In this document: positions 43,641-52,768 of the stretch, in pieces
Numbering within the stretch: the stretch's first letter is position 1
How the letters are laid out: each line of letters opens with the position of its first letter
Assembly (NCBI RefSeq): GCF_024105735.1
Contig: NZ_JAAAML010000003.1
Coordinates: forward strand, 1 to 64,000
Direction: 5' to 3'
Source of the DNA: Parahoeflea alexandrii
GTDB lineage: Bacteria; Pseudomonadota; Alphaproteobacteria; Rhizobiales; Rhizobiaceae
Length of the DNA: 64,000 nt
Position numbers and translations under genes: made by a program
The notes under the pieces: model-generated
Database searches by the model: none
What the model saw: only the letters and a program-made list of their open reading frames with translations
Told to the model about the DNA's origin: nothing

Positions 43641-45167
43641 ATGGATTTTGAACATCTGGCCAATGCGCTGACATTGACCAATCTGGCGCTTGCGCTGTTC
43701 GGCGTTGTCGCAGGCACGGTCATCGGATCGATCCCGGGCCTTTCTGCCACCATGGCGGTCGCGGTGCTGGTGCCGATCACCTTTGCCATGACACCGGCTT
43801 CGGCGCTGATCCTTCTCGGCGCGATCTACACCGGCGCAATCTATGGCGGCGCCTATTCCGCCATCCTGCTCAATACGCCCGGCACGCCATCGGCCATCGG
43901 CACCACCTTTGACGGCTATCCCATGGCCAAGCGCGGTGATGGTGACCTGGCCGTCGCCATCGCCTGCTATGCCAGTGTTTTCGGCGGCATGATCGGGGCA
44001 CTGGCGCTGCTGCTGCTGGCGCCGCCGCTGTCCTCGGTCGCGCTTGCGTTCGGGCCGGTCGAGTATCTCTGGCTCTCGATCTTCGGCCTGTCGCTGATCG
44101 CTTCGCTGTCGACCGGCAATGTGCTCAAGGGGCTGGCGGGCGGCGCTTTCGGCCTGCTGCTGTCCTGCGTCGGGGTTGCCGAGATTTCCGCCGACATCCG
44201 GCTGACCTTCGGCAGTCCCACCATGATCGGCGGCATCGAAGTTGTCGGCGCGCTGATCGGACTTTACTGCATACCGGTGCTGATTGATCTTGTCGCAACG
44301 CCGGAGCGCCATCTCAAGGTCGACAAGGGCGGCCGGGCGGTCCGGTTCCGCGAAGGCGCGATCATAGCCTGGCGCTCGAGGTTCAACCTGTTGCGGTCCT
44401 CGATCATCGGAACGCTGATCGGGATTCTTCCGGGAGCGGGCGGTTCCGTCGCAGGCCTCGTTGCCTATTCCGAAGCCAAGCGTACCGCCAGACCCGACCA
44501 GAAATTCGGCGAGGGCGAACCCGATGGCATCATGGCGACGGAAGCCGCCAACAACGCCACCGTCGGCGGCGGTTTCATCCCCACGCTGGTGCTCGGCATT
44601 CCAGGCACGCCGCCGGATGCGGTCATCCTGGGCGCGCTGCTGGTGCAGGGGGTTCGGACCGGGCCGACACTGTTCGAGGGCGGCGGATCGATCGTCTACA
44701 CCTTCATTTTCGGCCTGTTCATAGCCACCATCCTGATGCTGCCCACGGGCCTCTTGATCGGCCGCTATGCCTACAAGACGATCGTGACCATCCCCAAGAC
44801 CATCCTGGTTCCGTCGGTTGGCTTCATGACCATCATCGGCACCTTCGCCATCCGCAATTCGATTTCCGATGTTATCATCATGATCGTGCTGGGGACGGTC
44901 GGCTGGGTTCTGTCGCGCTTCGGCTTTGCCGCGTCCCCGATCGTGCTGGGGCTGATCCTTGGTCCGATCGCAGAGCAGGGCTTCGTCCAGGCCTGGATCA
45001 TCGGCGAAGCCACCGGCAATCTCGCGGGCATGTTCTTTGGCCGGCCGATCTCGCTGGCGATCATCGCCTTCACCATCCTGTCGCTGCTCTACCCGGTCAT
45101 TCAGGGCAGGCGGGCCAGGAAACTTCTCGATATGCAGGCGGGTTCTAATGCCAAGACAGACGATTGA
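43641..45167 (+). CDS. tctA: Tripartite tricarboxylate transporter large permease TctA
   Basis: A 508-aa, 11-12 TM permease. Characteristic TctA blocks are GTVIGSIPGLSATMAVAVLVPITF, GAIYGGAYSAILLNTPGTPSAIGTTFDGYPMAKRG and, in the second half, the repeated GIPGTPPDAVILGALLVQGV. The inverted-repeat Gly-Pro motifs define the substrate/Na+ sites. Its 3' end overlaps tctB by 20 nt. Confidence 0.92.
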   Translation: MDFEHLANALTLTNLALALFGVVAGTVIGSIPGLSATMAVAVLVPITFAMTPASALILLGAIYTGAIYGGAYSAILLNTPGTPSAIGTTFDGYPMAKRGDGDLAVAIACYASVFGGMIGALALLLLAPPLSSVALAFGPVEYLWLSIFGLSLIASLSTGNVLKGLAGGAFGLLLSCVGVAEISADIRLTFGSPTMIGGIEVVGALIGLYCIPVLIDLVATPERHLKVDKGGRAVRFREGAIIAWRSRFNLLRSSIIGTLIGILPGAGGSVAGLVAYSEAKRTARPDQKFGEGEPDGIMATEAANNATVGGGFIPTLVLGIPGTPPDAVILGALLVQGVRTGPTLFEGGGSIVYTFIFGLFIATILMLPTGLLIGRYAYKTIVTIPKTILVPSVGFMTIIGTFAIRNSISDVIIMIVLGTVGWVLSRFGFAASPIVLGLILGPIAEQGFVQAWIIGEATGNLAGMFFGRPISLAIIAFTILSLLYPVIQGRRARKLLDMQAGSNAKTDD

Positions 45168-45618
45168 GTTATCATCCAGAACCGGCAGGAAAGACATCGG
45201 GACACTGATCGTCGCGAGTGTGTTCATCTGCCTGGGTCTGATAACGCTCTACGACGTGACGACCTATTCGGACACCGATTCCGTGGTTTTCCCGACCTTT
45301 GTCGCCTATGCCCTGATCTTCTGTTCGGTGCTGGTGATTATCGCGTCCTGGCTCAGGCCGAGCCAAAGCAACGGGTTCGGAAGCGGCGACTGGTGGCGCA
45401 GGCTGCTGCTGGTGGCAACCATGCTGGTTGCCTGCCTCATCATGCCGGTCAGCGGTTTTCTGCCGGCAACGGCAATCGCTTTCGCCGGTGGGCTGTTCGC
45501 CGCGCGCCACGAGGGTTGGGATACCCGGAGCGCGGTGGTTTTCGCGGCGTCGGGCATCGCGATCATGGCTGGTTTCTATGCCCTCTTCCGCTTTGCACTG
45601 GGCGTGCCGCTGCCGTGA
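45148..45618 (+). CDS. tctB: Tripartite tricarboxylate transporter small permease TctB
   Basis: A 156-aa protein with four predicted TM helices (GTLIVASVFICLGLITLY first; FPTFVAYALIFCSVLVIIASWL next), the size and layout of TctB. I start at ATG 45148 inside the end of tctA; the longer frame to 44959 is antisense-like tctA sequence. The order tctC-A-B differs from the classic C-B-A. Confidence 0.83.
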   Translation: MPRQTIELSSRTGRKDIGTLIVASVFICLGLITLYDVTTYSDTDSVVFPTFVAYALIFCSVLVIIASWLRPSQSNGFGSGDWWRRLLLVATMLVACLIMPVSGFLPATAIAFAGGLFAARHEGWDTRSAVVFAASGIAIMAGFYALFRFALGVPLP

Positions 45619-45642
45619 TCCGGCGCGCGTGGCTTCTCGGCC

Positions 45643-46527
45643 TCACGTCACATGTTTGCGCCAGTCGTGCTCTTCCTTGAAGCCCAGCATCTCGCGGATC
45701 TTGCGGTTTGAATAAAGCGCTTCATGCTCGCCCATCTCGCGGGTCAGCGGCACGCCAGGGAAGAACCGCTCGGCGATCTCGGCGGTCGGCATGTCGACCG
45801 AATTGGTGTCGTTGCCGGCGTTGAACACCTGGTAGCCGAGGCCGTCGGTCTTCAGGCAGCGGTCGACGATCTGGCCGAGATCACGCGCGTCGATATAGCA
45901 GAAGATGTTGCGGCGGCGGACGCCCGGATCGGCGAAGAAACCGGGGAACCGGTCATACTCATGCGGCTCCATCACATTGCCGATCCTTAACGCATAGATA
46001 TCGAAGCCTGAGCGGCGCTGGAAGCTGCGTGCCGTTTGTTCATTGACGACCTTGGACAGTCCATACGAGTCCATCGGGTTGACGTCCATGTCCTCTTCGA
46101 CCGGCAACGACGCCGGGCTGACTTCGCCATCGGCGAAGCAGACGCCGTAAGTGGTTTCAGAGGAGGCGATGATGATCTTGCGGATGCCGAGCTTCACCGC
46201 AGCCTCGATGACGTTGTAGGTGCCGACCGTGTTGACGCGGAAGGTCTCATTGTCTGGACGGATGAGAATTCGCGGCACGGCGGCGAAGTGGACGACGGCG
46301 TCGAACTTCGGAACGCCTGTTCCGGGCTCCAGCTCATCGAAATTGGCGTAGCTGGTCAGGACGTTGAACATCTGCCCGGAATCGGTGATGTCGGCGGTGA
46401 GATTGTCGACGCCGGGATGGTTGAGAGGCGTCAGGTCGACATTGACCACCCGGTGCCCCTGGTCGAGAAGATAGGGAACCACATGTTTTCCGGCCTTGCC
46501 GGAGCCTCCGGTGAACAATATGCGCAT
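45643..46527 (-). CDS. NAD-dependent epimerase/dehydratase (extended SDR)
   Basis: A 294-aa extended short-chain dehydrogenase. The Rossmann motif TGGSGKAGKHV is near residues 7-17. The catalytic Ser sits in IIIASSETTYG and the YxxxK motif is YGLSK in NPMDSYGLSKVVNEQ. The start at 46527 has GGAGGAGA just upstream; an ATG 15 nt earlier lies within that RBS. Similar proteins act on nucleotide sugars or uronates; the substrate is not known here. It converges on tctB and sits 40 bp from the BaiN-family gene, so it stands apart from the tct genes functionally. Confidence 0.83.
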   Translation of the reverse strand: MRILFTGGSGKAGKHVVPYLLDQGHRVVNVDLTPLNHPGVDNLTADITDSGQMFNVLTSYANFDELEPGTGVPKFDAVVHFAAVPRILIRPDNETFRVNTVGTYNVIEAAVKLGIRKIIIASSETTYGVCFADGEVSPASLPVEEDMDVNPMDSYGLSKVVNEQTARSFQRRSGFDIYALRIGNVMEPHEYDRFPGFFADPGVRRRNIFCYIDARDLGQIVDRCLKTDGLGYQVFNAGNDTNSVDMPTAEIAERFFPGVPLTREMGEHEALYSNRKIREMLGFKEEHDWRKHVT

Positions 46528-46566
46528 CGTTGTCTCCTCCATCTTTCATGCTCTTGATGCAGCGCG

Positions 46567-47757
46567 TCAGACGCTGCGTCCGGCGGCGGCCCCGGAGGAC
46601 CACGCCCATTGAAAATTGTGCCCGCCGAGGTGGCCGGTCACGTCCATCACTTCGCCGATGAAGTGCAGACCGGGAACCAGCCGGCTTTCCATGGTCTTCT
46701 GGTTTAGCTGGTTTGTATCGACCCCGCCAAGGGTGACCTCGGCTGTCCTGTAGCCCTCGGTGCCGCCGGGCACGATGCCGAAATTCCGGATGCCGGCGAC
46801 GATCTCTTCTATCGCGCTGTTGCTCAGGTCCGCCAGCCGCGGCGGTGTTGTGTCGGCCTCGCTGCCCAGTTGCTGCGCCAGCCGCTTGGTCAGAACGTCG
46901 CCGAGAACCGTCCAGACCGATGCCTTGGGTCGCGTCGTCCGTCCGGCCTTGATATGGGACGCCAGGTCCAGACCGGGCGCAAGATCGATCGTGACCGTGT
47001 CACCCTCGCGCCAGTAGGAGGATACCTGCAGCATCGCAGGGCCCGAGAGCCCCCGATGGGTGAACAGCATGGCTTCGTCAAACGCGGTGCCATTGCACGA
47101 TGCATGGACATCAAGCGCGACGCCCGAAAGGCTGCCCCAGCTCTCATGCATGTTGGAGGCCCAGGTGAACGGCACCAGCCCGGCCCTGGTCTCGGTCACA
47201 TCATGACCGAATTGCCGGGCGAGTTCGTAGCCAAGCCCTGTGGCGCCCATCTTGGGGATGGACTTGCCGCCAGTAGCCACGACCAGTGAACGTGACTGCC
47301 ATGTGCCGGCGCTGGTGCGTGTCTCAAAGCCGCCGTCCACCTGCGTGACCTTGGTGATGTCCGTCGCCAGTTCCAGCCGGGCCCCGGCCTCGCGCATGTC
47401 ACTGGTCAGCATGGCGATGATCTCGCGCGCCGACCCGTCGCAGAACAATTGCCCCAGTGTCTTTTCGTGAAACGCGATGCCGCGGGTTTTCACGCGGTCG
47501 ATGAAATCATGCTGGGTGAAGGATTTGAGCGCAGAGATGGCGAAATGCGGGTTGTTGGAAATGAAATTTTTCGGCGTGCAGTGCAGATTGGTGAAGTTGC
47601 AGCGTCCGCCGCCGGATATGCGGATCTTCTCGCCCGGCGCCTTGGCATGGTCGATCACCACGACCGAGCGGCCGCGCTGCCCGGCTTCGATGGCGCACAT
47701 CATGCCCGCGGCACCCGCGCCCAGAACGACGACATCCGTTTTGGTGATGGCTGACAT
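46567..47757 (-). CDS. BaiN/HI0933-family FAD oxidoreductase
   Basis: A 396-aa flavoprotein. The FAD-binding GAGAAGMMCAIEAGQRGRSVVVIDHA is at residues 11-36. The family block GEKIRISGGGRCNFTN comes next, followed later by VVATGGKSIPKMGATG and the C-terminal GEVMDVTGHLGGHNFQWAWSSGAAAG. These define the HI0933 (YhiN/BaiN) family, whose cellular role is poorly known. Start at ATG 47757; the frame extends upstream to 47895 without an RBS. Confidence 0.87.
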   Translation of the reverse strand: MSAITKTDVVVLGAGAAGMMCAIEAGQRGRSVVVIDHAKAPGEKIRISGGGRCNFTNLHCTPKNFISNNPHFAISALKSFTQHDFIDRVKTRGIAFHEKTLGQLFCDGSAREIIAMLTSDMREAGARLELATDITKVTQVDGGFETRTSAGTWQSRSLVVATGGKSIPKMGATGLGYELARQFGHDVTETRAGLVPFTWASNMHESWGSLSGVALDVHASCNGTAFDEAMLFTHRGLSGPAMLQVSSYWREGDTVTIDLAPGLDLASHIKAGRTTRPKASVWTVLGDVLTKRLAQQLGSEADTTPPRLADLSNSAIEEIVAGIRNFGIVPGGTEGYRTAEVTLGGVDTNQLNQKTMESRLVPGLHFIGEVMDVTGHLGGHNFQWAWSSGAAAGRSV

Positions 47758-47936
47758 TGAGGCTCCGGATTGTGGCTGCCCGGCAAGACCGGCAGCCTGG
47801 GCATGAGATCGATCCCAATACCAGACCGTTCGGCCGCGACAAACCCCGCAGATCCGAGAATTCCGCCCCAGTCTCGGCAGTTGCCAGCAGCGCATCGCTG
47901 CCTGTAGGTAGATTCAGGACTTCAGCGGGATTGACC

Positions 47937-49031
47937 ATGGCCACTTACTCCTTCGACCTCGATCCCGTTTCCGTGAGCATCGACCTGAGCGTCGGCCATA
48001 TCGCCGAACTGAAGATCCGCGATGGAAACCGCATATTGTCCCCGCTTCACCGGGCCCCGTGGGTCGATGACCCGGAAGCGGACTTTCCGCCCGACACGCC
48101 GGCCAACGTCCGAAGGTTGTCGGGCGATTTCTTCTGTGCCCCCTTTGGCCGCAACGATATAGAGGAAGGACCTCCGCACGGCTGGAGCGCTAACAGCGCC
48201 TGGGATCACATCGAAACCACCCGGCAGGAGAACCGGTTGACGGCTGTCTTCCGGCTGCAGCGGAAGGTTATGGGAGCGATCGTTGAAAAGCGGATTTCGC
48301 TGATCGCCGGGCATCCGTTCATCTATCAGGAGCACAGCCTCACGGGCGGAGAAGGGGCAGTCTCGGTTGCCCATCATGTGATGGTTCACATGGCAGGTGG
48401 AGGAGATCTGGCGATCTCGCCGAAACGGCTGGCGCAAACGCTGCCGGAACCTCTGGAGACAGATCCCGCACGCGGCCGCTCTCTCCTGGCAGCCGGGACC
48501 GAGACGGCCGACCTCGCATGTTTTCCGCTCGCCGATGGGGGGGGGGCGGACCTGACCGCGTACCCGTTGGGCGATGCGCATGAGGATTTTGCCGCGCTGG
48601 TTGAACGACCAGGTCATTCGCTGGGCTGGAGCGTTGTAAGCCGCAAGCTTGAGTGCGACCGGGTCATTGTGCTCAAGCGTCCCGACACGCTGCCGCTCAC
48701 CATGCTCTGGATGAGCAATGGCGGACGCCACTATGCGCCGTGGTCCAGCCGTCATACCGGTGTCCTGGGCATCGAGGACGCACGGGCGTCACCACTTGGT
48801 CACGCCGATTCGTGCCGGGAGAACAGCTTGAACCAGAGAGGCATTGCAACGGCATTTCAACTTGAAGAGGGAATGGCGACAACAGTTCGCCAGATCATCG
48901 GAGCCTGCGCGTCCGGGAAGGATGGCGATTCGATTCGCGATGTAACGGCGGAGACAGACCGATTGATTTTGAGGTCACAGGATGGTCGGGTCGGCACCCT
49001 AGCCTATGATCCGGCTTTTCTGTCTGCGTGA
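47937..49031 (+). CDS. Aldose 1-epimerase-like (galactose mutarotase fold) protein
   Basis: A 364-aa protein resembling the galactose-mutarotase-like superfamily of uncharacterised aldose epimerases. Features are GHIAELKIRDGNRILSPLHRAPW at the start, GDFFCAPFGRND near residue 65, HHVMVHMAGGGDLAISPK and LWMSNGGRHYAPWSSRHTGVLGIEDA near the C terminus, where the catalytic Glu is expected. I start at ATG 47937. It is divergent from the BaiN-family gene. A role in handling a sugar or sugar acid is inferred from fold only. Confidence 0.68.
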   Translation: MATYSFDLDPVSVSIDLSVGHIAELKIRDGNRILSPLHRAPWVDDPEADFPPDTPANVRRLSGDFFCAPFGRNDIEEGPPHGWSANSAWDHIETTRQENRLTAVFRLQRKVMGAIVEKRISLIAGHPFIYQEHSLTGGEGAVSVAHHVMVHMAGGGDLAISPKRLAQTLPEPLETDPARGRSLLAAGTETADLACFPLADGGGADLTAYPLGDAHEDFAALVERPGHSLGWSVVSRKLECDRVIVLKRPDTLPLTMLWMSNGGRHYAPWSSRHTGVLGIEDARASPLGHADSCRENSLNQRGIATAFQLEEGMATTVRQIIGACASGKDGDSIRDVTAETDRLILRSQDGRVGTLAYDPAFLSA

Positions 49032-49188
49032 AAATGATCGGGATGAAGTTGATCGGGCATCTGTTCATCTGCGGTCGGGAATAACGGGCCGAACCAGTTT
49101 CCGGTGATTCGATCATGGCACCGGAGAGAATACGCAGCCTCCCTCATCAGAAAGGAGGCTGCGCGAGGTGTTACAAGCCTTGGCCTGA

Positions 49189-49449
49189 TCAGCAGGGCGC
49201 TTCGTAGACGCGGCCATAGGCGTCGCGATAGCGGCACATGCCGGGAGTGGTTGCTGCACCGATGAGAGCCCCGGCGGCACCGCCAATCAGGGCGCCGCCT
49301 GCGACATTGTTGCCCGTCGCTGCGGCGATCAGGGCGCCGGTGCCGGCTCCGACAGCCGCGCCGCCTGCGGCACGCTTTTCGGTGGTGGTGCAGCCGGCGG
49401 CGGCCAGAAGGGATACCGCGGCGAGGGTGGAAAGAACGAGTCTGGTCAT
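49189..49449 (-). CDS. Glycine-zipper lipoprotein
   Basis: An 86-aa outer-membrane-type lipoprotein. The signal MTRLVLSTLAAVSLLAAAGC ends in a lipobox Cys at about residue 20. A glycine-zipper segment follows (GGAAVGAGTGALIAAATGNNVAGGALIGGAAGALIGA) and then a short Cys-containing tail. The start at 49449 is preceded by GGAG; longer frames lack an RBS. Typical of rhizobial YMGG/OsmB-like small lipoproteins of unknown function. Confidence 0.78.
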   Translation of the reverse strand: MTRLVLSTLAAVSLLAAAGCTTTEKRAAGGAAVGAGTGALIAAATGNNVAGGALIGGAAGALIGAATTPGMCRYRDAYGRVYEAPC

Positions 49450-49492
49450 CAAAGGCTCCATCTTGATGCATGAACTACAAACGGACGCAAAC

Positions 49493-49603
49493 TCACTCGA
49501 ACGAGGATTGATGCTTCCGGGCCACGGTCTCATTGTACAGGATAACGATGGCTGACACCATCATGGCGATGCTCATCGCAAGTGCAAGCGTTGAAATCAA
49601 CAT
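49493..49603 (-). CDS. Small 36-aa single-pass membrane protein
   Basis: An ATG at 49603, with AAAGGA 7 nt upstream, opens a 36-codon frame. It reads a hydrophobic helix (MLISTLALAMSIAMMVSAIV) followed by a polar tail ending HQSSFE. The strong RBS and clean TM-tail layout favour a real miniprotein lying upstream of the lipoprotein gene in the same direction. Family unknown. Confidence 0.5.
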   Translation of the reverse strand: MLISTLALAMSIAMMVSAIVILYNETVARKHQSSFE

Positions 49604-49844
49604 GGTCAGTCCTTTCGGGTCATCTTTCATTCGTTTCGTCTAGTAAACGCTGATGAACCGGATTTGGTTGCATTGCTCCTCAAGATATTTTGCGCCGGGT
49701 CCTTTCTGGCGGAATCCGCGAGGGCAGGGGTCTGGTGGAACAGATCCCGGCAACACGCCCATCCATGATTTTGAGAGCCCACCACGCGTGGTCCTTCGGG
49801 ATGCAGCCTGAAACGGATGATTGCCTTGGTGTATCGAGGCGGGC

Positions 49845-50627
49845 CTACTGGCGGTTCATGCCCGAGCGATGTGCCCATCCGGTCATGCGCATCTCGAGCC
49901 ATGCCATAAGCGCGTACATGACGATGCCTTCGATGGCGAGCATCACCAGTCCGGCAAACACCAGCGGCACGTTGAATTGGCTCTGGGCTGCCAGCATCAT
50001 GTGCCCCAGGCCGGAATTTGCCGCCACGGTCTCGGAAATCACCGAGCCGACGAAGGCAAGTGTGATGGCGATCTTCAGCGAGCCGAAGAAATAGGGCATC
50101 GACCGCGGGATGCCGACCTTGAGCATGATGTCGAGCTTCTTGGCGCCAAGCGCCCGCAGCACGTCTTCCATCTCAGGCTCGATGGTGGCAAGGCCGGTTG
50201 CGACATTGACCACGATCGGGAAGAAGGCGATCAGAAACGCGGTCAGGATGGCCGGCACCGTGCCGATGCCGAACCAGATCACCAGGATCGGCACGACCGC
50301 GACCTTGGGAACGGCGTTGAAGCCGATCATCAGCGGATAGAGGCCCTTGTAGATAAAGCGCGACCAGCCGACGAGCAGTCCGAGCGCCAGTCCGCCGGCG
50401 ACCGCCAGGGCAAACCCCACAAGGGTGGTGTAGAGCGTTTGCAGCGAATTCTTCCAGATTGCCGGCCAGTAGTCGACGATCGACTGGGCGACAACCGACG
50501 GCGCCGGGAGGATGTAGACCGGCAGGCTGAGGCCGCGCGATGCAGCTTCCCAGAGTGCAAACAGCGTGATGGTATAGATCCACGGCGCAAGGTCGGTGAA
50601 ATCACGTTTGGGTCGGGCCTCGGCCAT
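49845..50627 (-). CDS. ABC transporter permease, NitT/TauT (SsuC/TauC) type
   Basis: A 260-aa inner-membrane permease with about six helices. The EAA loop reads VLRALGAKKLDIMLKVGIPRSMPYFFGSLKIAITLAFVGSVISE, characteristic of the SsuC/TauC/NrtB family. Last gene of the unit SBP-ATPase-permease, overlapping the ATPase stop at 50627. Divergent from the urease operon; imports a small N- or S-containing organic solute, exact ligand unknown. Confidence 0.88.
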   Translation of the reverse strand: MAEARPKRDFTDLAPWIYTITLFALWEAASRGLSLPVYILPAPSVVAQSIVDYWPAIWKNSLQTLYTTLVGFALAVAGGLALGLLVGWSRFIYKGLYPLMIGFNAVPKVAVVPILVIWFGIGTVPAILTAFLIAFFPIVVNVATGLATIEPEMEDVLRALGAKKLDIMLKVGIPRSMPYFFGSLKIAITLAFVGSVISETVAANSGLGHMMLAAQSQFNVPLVFAGLVMLAIEGIVMYALMAWLEMRMTGWAHRSGMNRQ

Positions 50628-51442
50628 CAGACTGCCTCCGCCTGTTGCGCCCGTGCCGTGGCGATATGGCCGCGCAGATCGTGGACGACATCGGTAAACT
50701 CGGCTTCGAACATGATTTCCAGATCCCGGGGGCGCGGGAAATGCACCTCGCGTTCAGTGATGATCTTGCCCGGACGGGCGCTCATTACGAAGATCCGGTC
50801 CGCCAGGAACACCGCTTCGCGCAGATCGTGGGTGACAAGCACCACGGTGACATCGGTTGAAAAATGCAGGTCCCGGATCACGCACCAGAGTTCTTCGCGG
50901 GTAAAGGCGTCGAGCGCCCCGAACGGCTCGTCCAGCATCAAGAGGTCCGGCTCGTGGATCAGCGCCCGGCATAGGCTGGCGCGCTGCTGCATGCCGCCCG
51001 AAAGCTGCCAGGGATACTTCGAGCCGAAGCCCTTCAGCCCCACGGTCTCAAGCAGGTGCTCGGCCTTTTCGGCATATTCCTTGCGGTGGGTGCGGATCCG
51101 GCCGCGATGCTTTTCCACGATCTCGAGCGGCAGCAGGATGTTGTCGAGTGTCGTCCGCCACGGCAGCATTGTCGGGTTCTGAAACGCCATGCCGACGATC
51201 GAGACCGGCTCGGTGACCCGCTCTCCAGCCACGCTGACGGTGCCTGTCTGGGGAATGTAGAGACCGGTGACCAGTTTCATGAGAGTAGACTTGCCGCACC
51301 CTGACGGTCCGACGACGGCTGCGAATTCACCCTTTTTCACGGCCATTGTCAGGCCTGAAACCGCCAGCGTTCCTTCAGCGCCGCCGTAACGCATGTCGAC
51401 ATTTTCAATGCCGACCATCGGCACGGCAGAAGGATTGGTCAT
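50627..51442 (-). CDS. ABC transporter ATP-binding protein, NitT/TauT type
   Basis: A 271-aa ATPase with Walker A GPSGCGKST (about residues 43-51), a Q-loop FQNPTMLPW, the signature LSGGMQQR, Walker B LLMLDEPFGALD and the H-loop VLVTHDLREAVFLADR. The MLPWRTTLDNILLPLE stretch is typical of SsuB/TauB. It powers the adjacent permease. Confidence 0.92.
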   Translation of the reverse strand: MTNPSAVPMVGIENVDMRYGGAEGTLAVSGLTMAVKKGEFAAVVGPSGCGKSTLMKLVTGLYIPQTGTVSVAGERVTEPVSIVGMAFQNPTMLPWRTTLDNILLPLEIVEKHRGRIRTHRKEYAEKAEHLLETVGLKGFGSKYPWQLSGGMQQRASLCRALIHEPDLLMLDEPFGALDAFTREELWCVIRDLHFSTDVTVVLVTHDLREAVFLADRIFVMSARPGKIITEREVHFPRPRDLEIMFEAEFTDVVHDLRGHIATARAQQAEAV

Positions 51443-51532
51443 GGTCTGGTCCCGCCTGGCCCGCTGCTGTCAACGCGCCATTGTCCTGTGCAGCGGGTCC
51501 CGGTCACGGGACCCGCGGTTGAAAGCCCCGTG

Positions 51533-52540
51533 TCAGGGAAGCATACGCTCTTCTTTCGGCGCAAGGTAGGAGCTGTCGAACACCTTGTCCGCAGCCGGCG
51601 GGTTGGCAACGCCCATTGATGTCTTGAGGAACTCCATCGACTGCGTCAGCTTGGCAGGATCGATGCCGCCAAAGCCGTTGGCAACCACCGCGGGCGTCTT
51701 GATCGACTGGGCGATCGCCATGTTGAGGCGGTCAAGCTCGACGTCCTTGTTGAGCACTTCATTGCGCGGGATCACGAACCCGACGGCTGCTTCCGGGTCT
51801 GCGACCGTGTCCTGGAAGCCCTTGGTCAGCGCCTTGATGAAGCCCTTGACCGCATCGGGATTGGCTTCGGCGAAATCGGAATTGACCATCACCACGTTGC
51901 CGTAGAGATCAAGCCCGTTCTCGGCCATCATGATCAGCGCGATGTCGTCCGGATCGACCCCCTGGGCCTTCAGGTTGATCACCGAGGAAAAGGAGAAGCC
52001 GAAGATCGCGTCGACCTGGCCCTGCGCCAGCATCGGCTCGCGGACTGGGAAGCCAACGTTTTCGATGGTGATCGTGCCCGTGTCGATGCCTGCGACGGAA
52101 GCAAAGGCCGGCCACTGGCCGAACGCCGCGTCCGGTGGAGGCGCGCCGAGCTTCTTGCCTTCGAGCGATTTCGGATCCTCGCTCACACCGAGGCTCTTGC
52201 GTCCGATGACGGCAAACGGCGGGCGCTCATAGGCCATCATTACCGCCTTCACCTTGCCGTCCGGGTTTTCCTCGAGGAACTTGATCAGAGCATTAACGTC
52301 GCCAAAGCCCATGTCATAGGCGCCGGTCGCCACCCGCGGGATCGATTCGCGGCTGCCGGCGCCGCTGTCGATGGTGACGTCCAGGCCTTCATCCTTGAAG
52401 TAGCCCTTGTCGAGCGCGATGAAGAATGGCGCGGAGGGCGCCTCGAATTTCCAGTCGAGTGTGAATTTGACGGCTGTTTCTGCCTGGGCCGCGCTGGCCG
52501 AGATTGCGAGTGCAGCGCAAACACCGAGAATATGACGCAT
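51533..52540 (-). CDS. ABC transporter substrate-binding protein (NMT1/THI5-like)
   Basis: A 335-aa periplasmic protein with a Sec signal (MRHILGVCAALAISASAAQA). The NMT1/THI5-like core is KFTLDWKFEAPSAPFFIALDKGYFKDEGLDVTIDSGAGS and GAYDMGFGDVNALIKF. Relatives bind nitrate, taurine, alkanesulfonates or pyrimidine precursors. First gene of its operon, 90 bp upstream of the ATPase. Its promoter shares an AT-rich 230-bp gap with ureD, so nitrogen control of both is plausible but unproven. Confidence 0.88.
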   Translation of the reverse strand: MRHILGVCAALAISASAAQAETAVKFTLDWKFEAPSAPFFIALDKGYFKDEGLDVTIDSGAGSRESIPRVATGAYDMGFGDVNALIKFLEENPDGKVKAVMMAYERPPFAVIGRKSLGVSEDPKSLEGKKLGAPPPDAAFGQWPAFASVAGIDTGTITIENVGFPVREPMLAQGQVDAIFGFSFSSVINLKAQGVDPDDIALIMMAENGLDLYGNVVMVNSDFAEANPDAVKGFIKALTKGFQDTVADPEAAVGFVIPRNEVLNKDVELDRLNMAIAQSIKTPAVVANGFGGIDPAKLTQSMEFLKTSMGVANPPAADKVFDSSYLAPKEERMLP

Positions 52541-52768
52541 GATTTTCCCCTGTGGAGGTTTTTCGGTTCTTGTTGGGCTGCATCCTGAAAAGCAAATGAT
52601 GAAAAATCAAGCGGAAAAATCGAATGGCAAAAAAATAAGCAGTATGCCAAAATATTGATCATGAAATCGCGATATCTGATTGTTTAACAGACCGAATTTT
52701 GCCGATGCGGCCTTGCGTTACCTGTGGTCTTTTCAGATGATCGGGCTCGACACGATCAAAGGGCGCCG

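Noticed and set aside
43287-45227. 646-codon open frame antisense to tctC/tctA
   Set aside because: Low-complexity Arg/Asp/Gln-rich product typical of antisense frames in high-GC DNA; the + strand encodes clear TctC and TctA.
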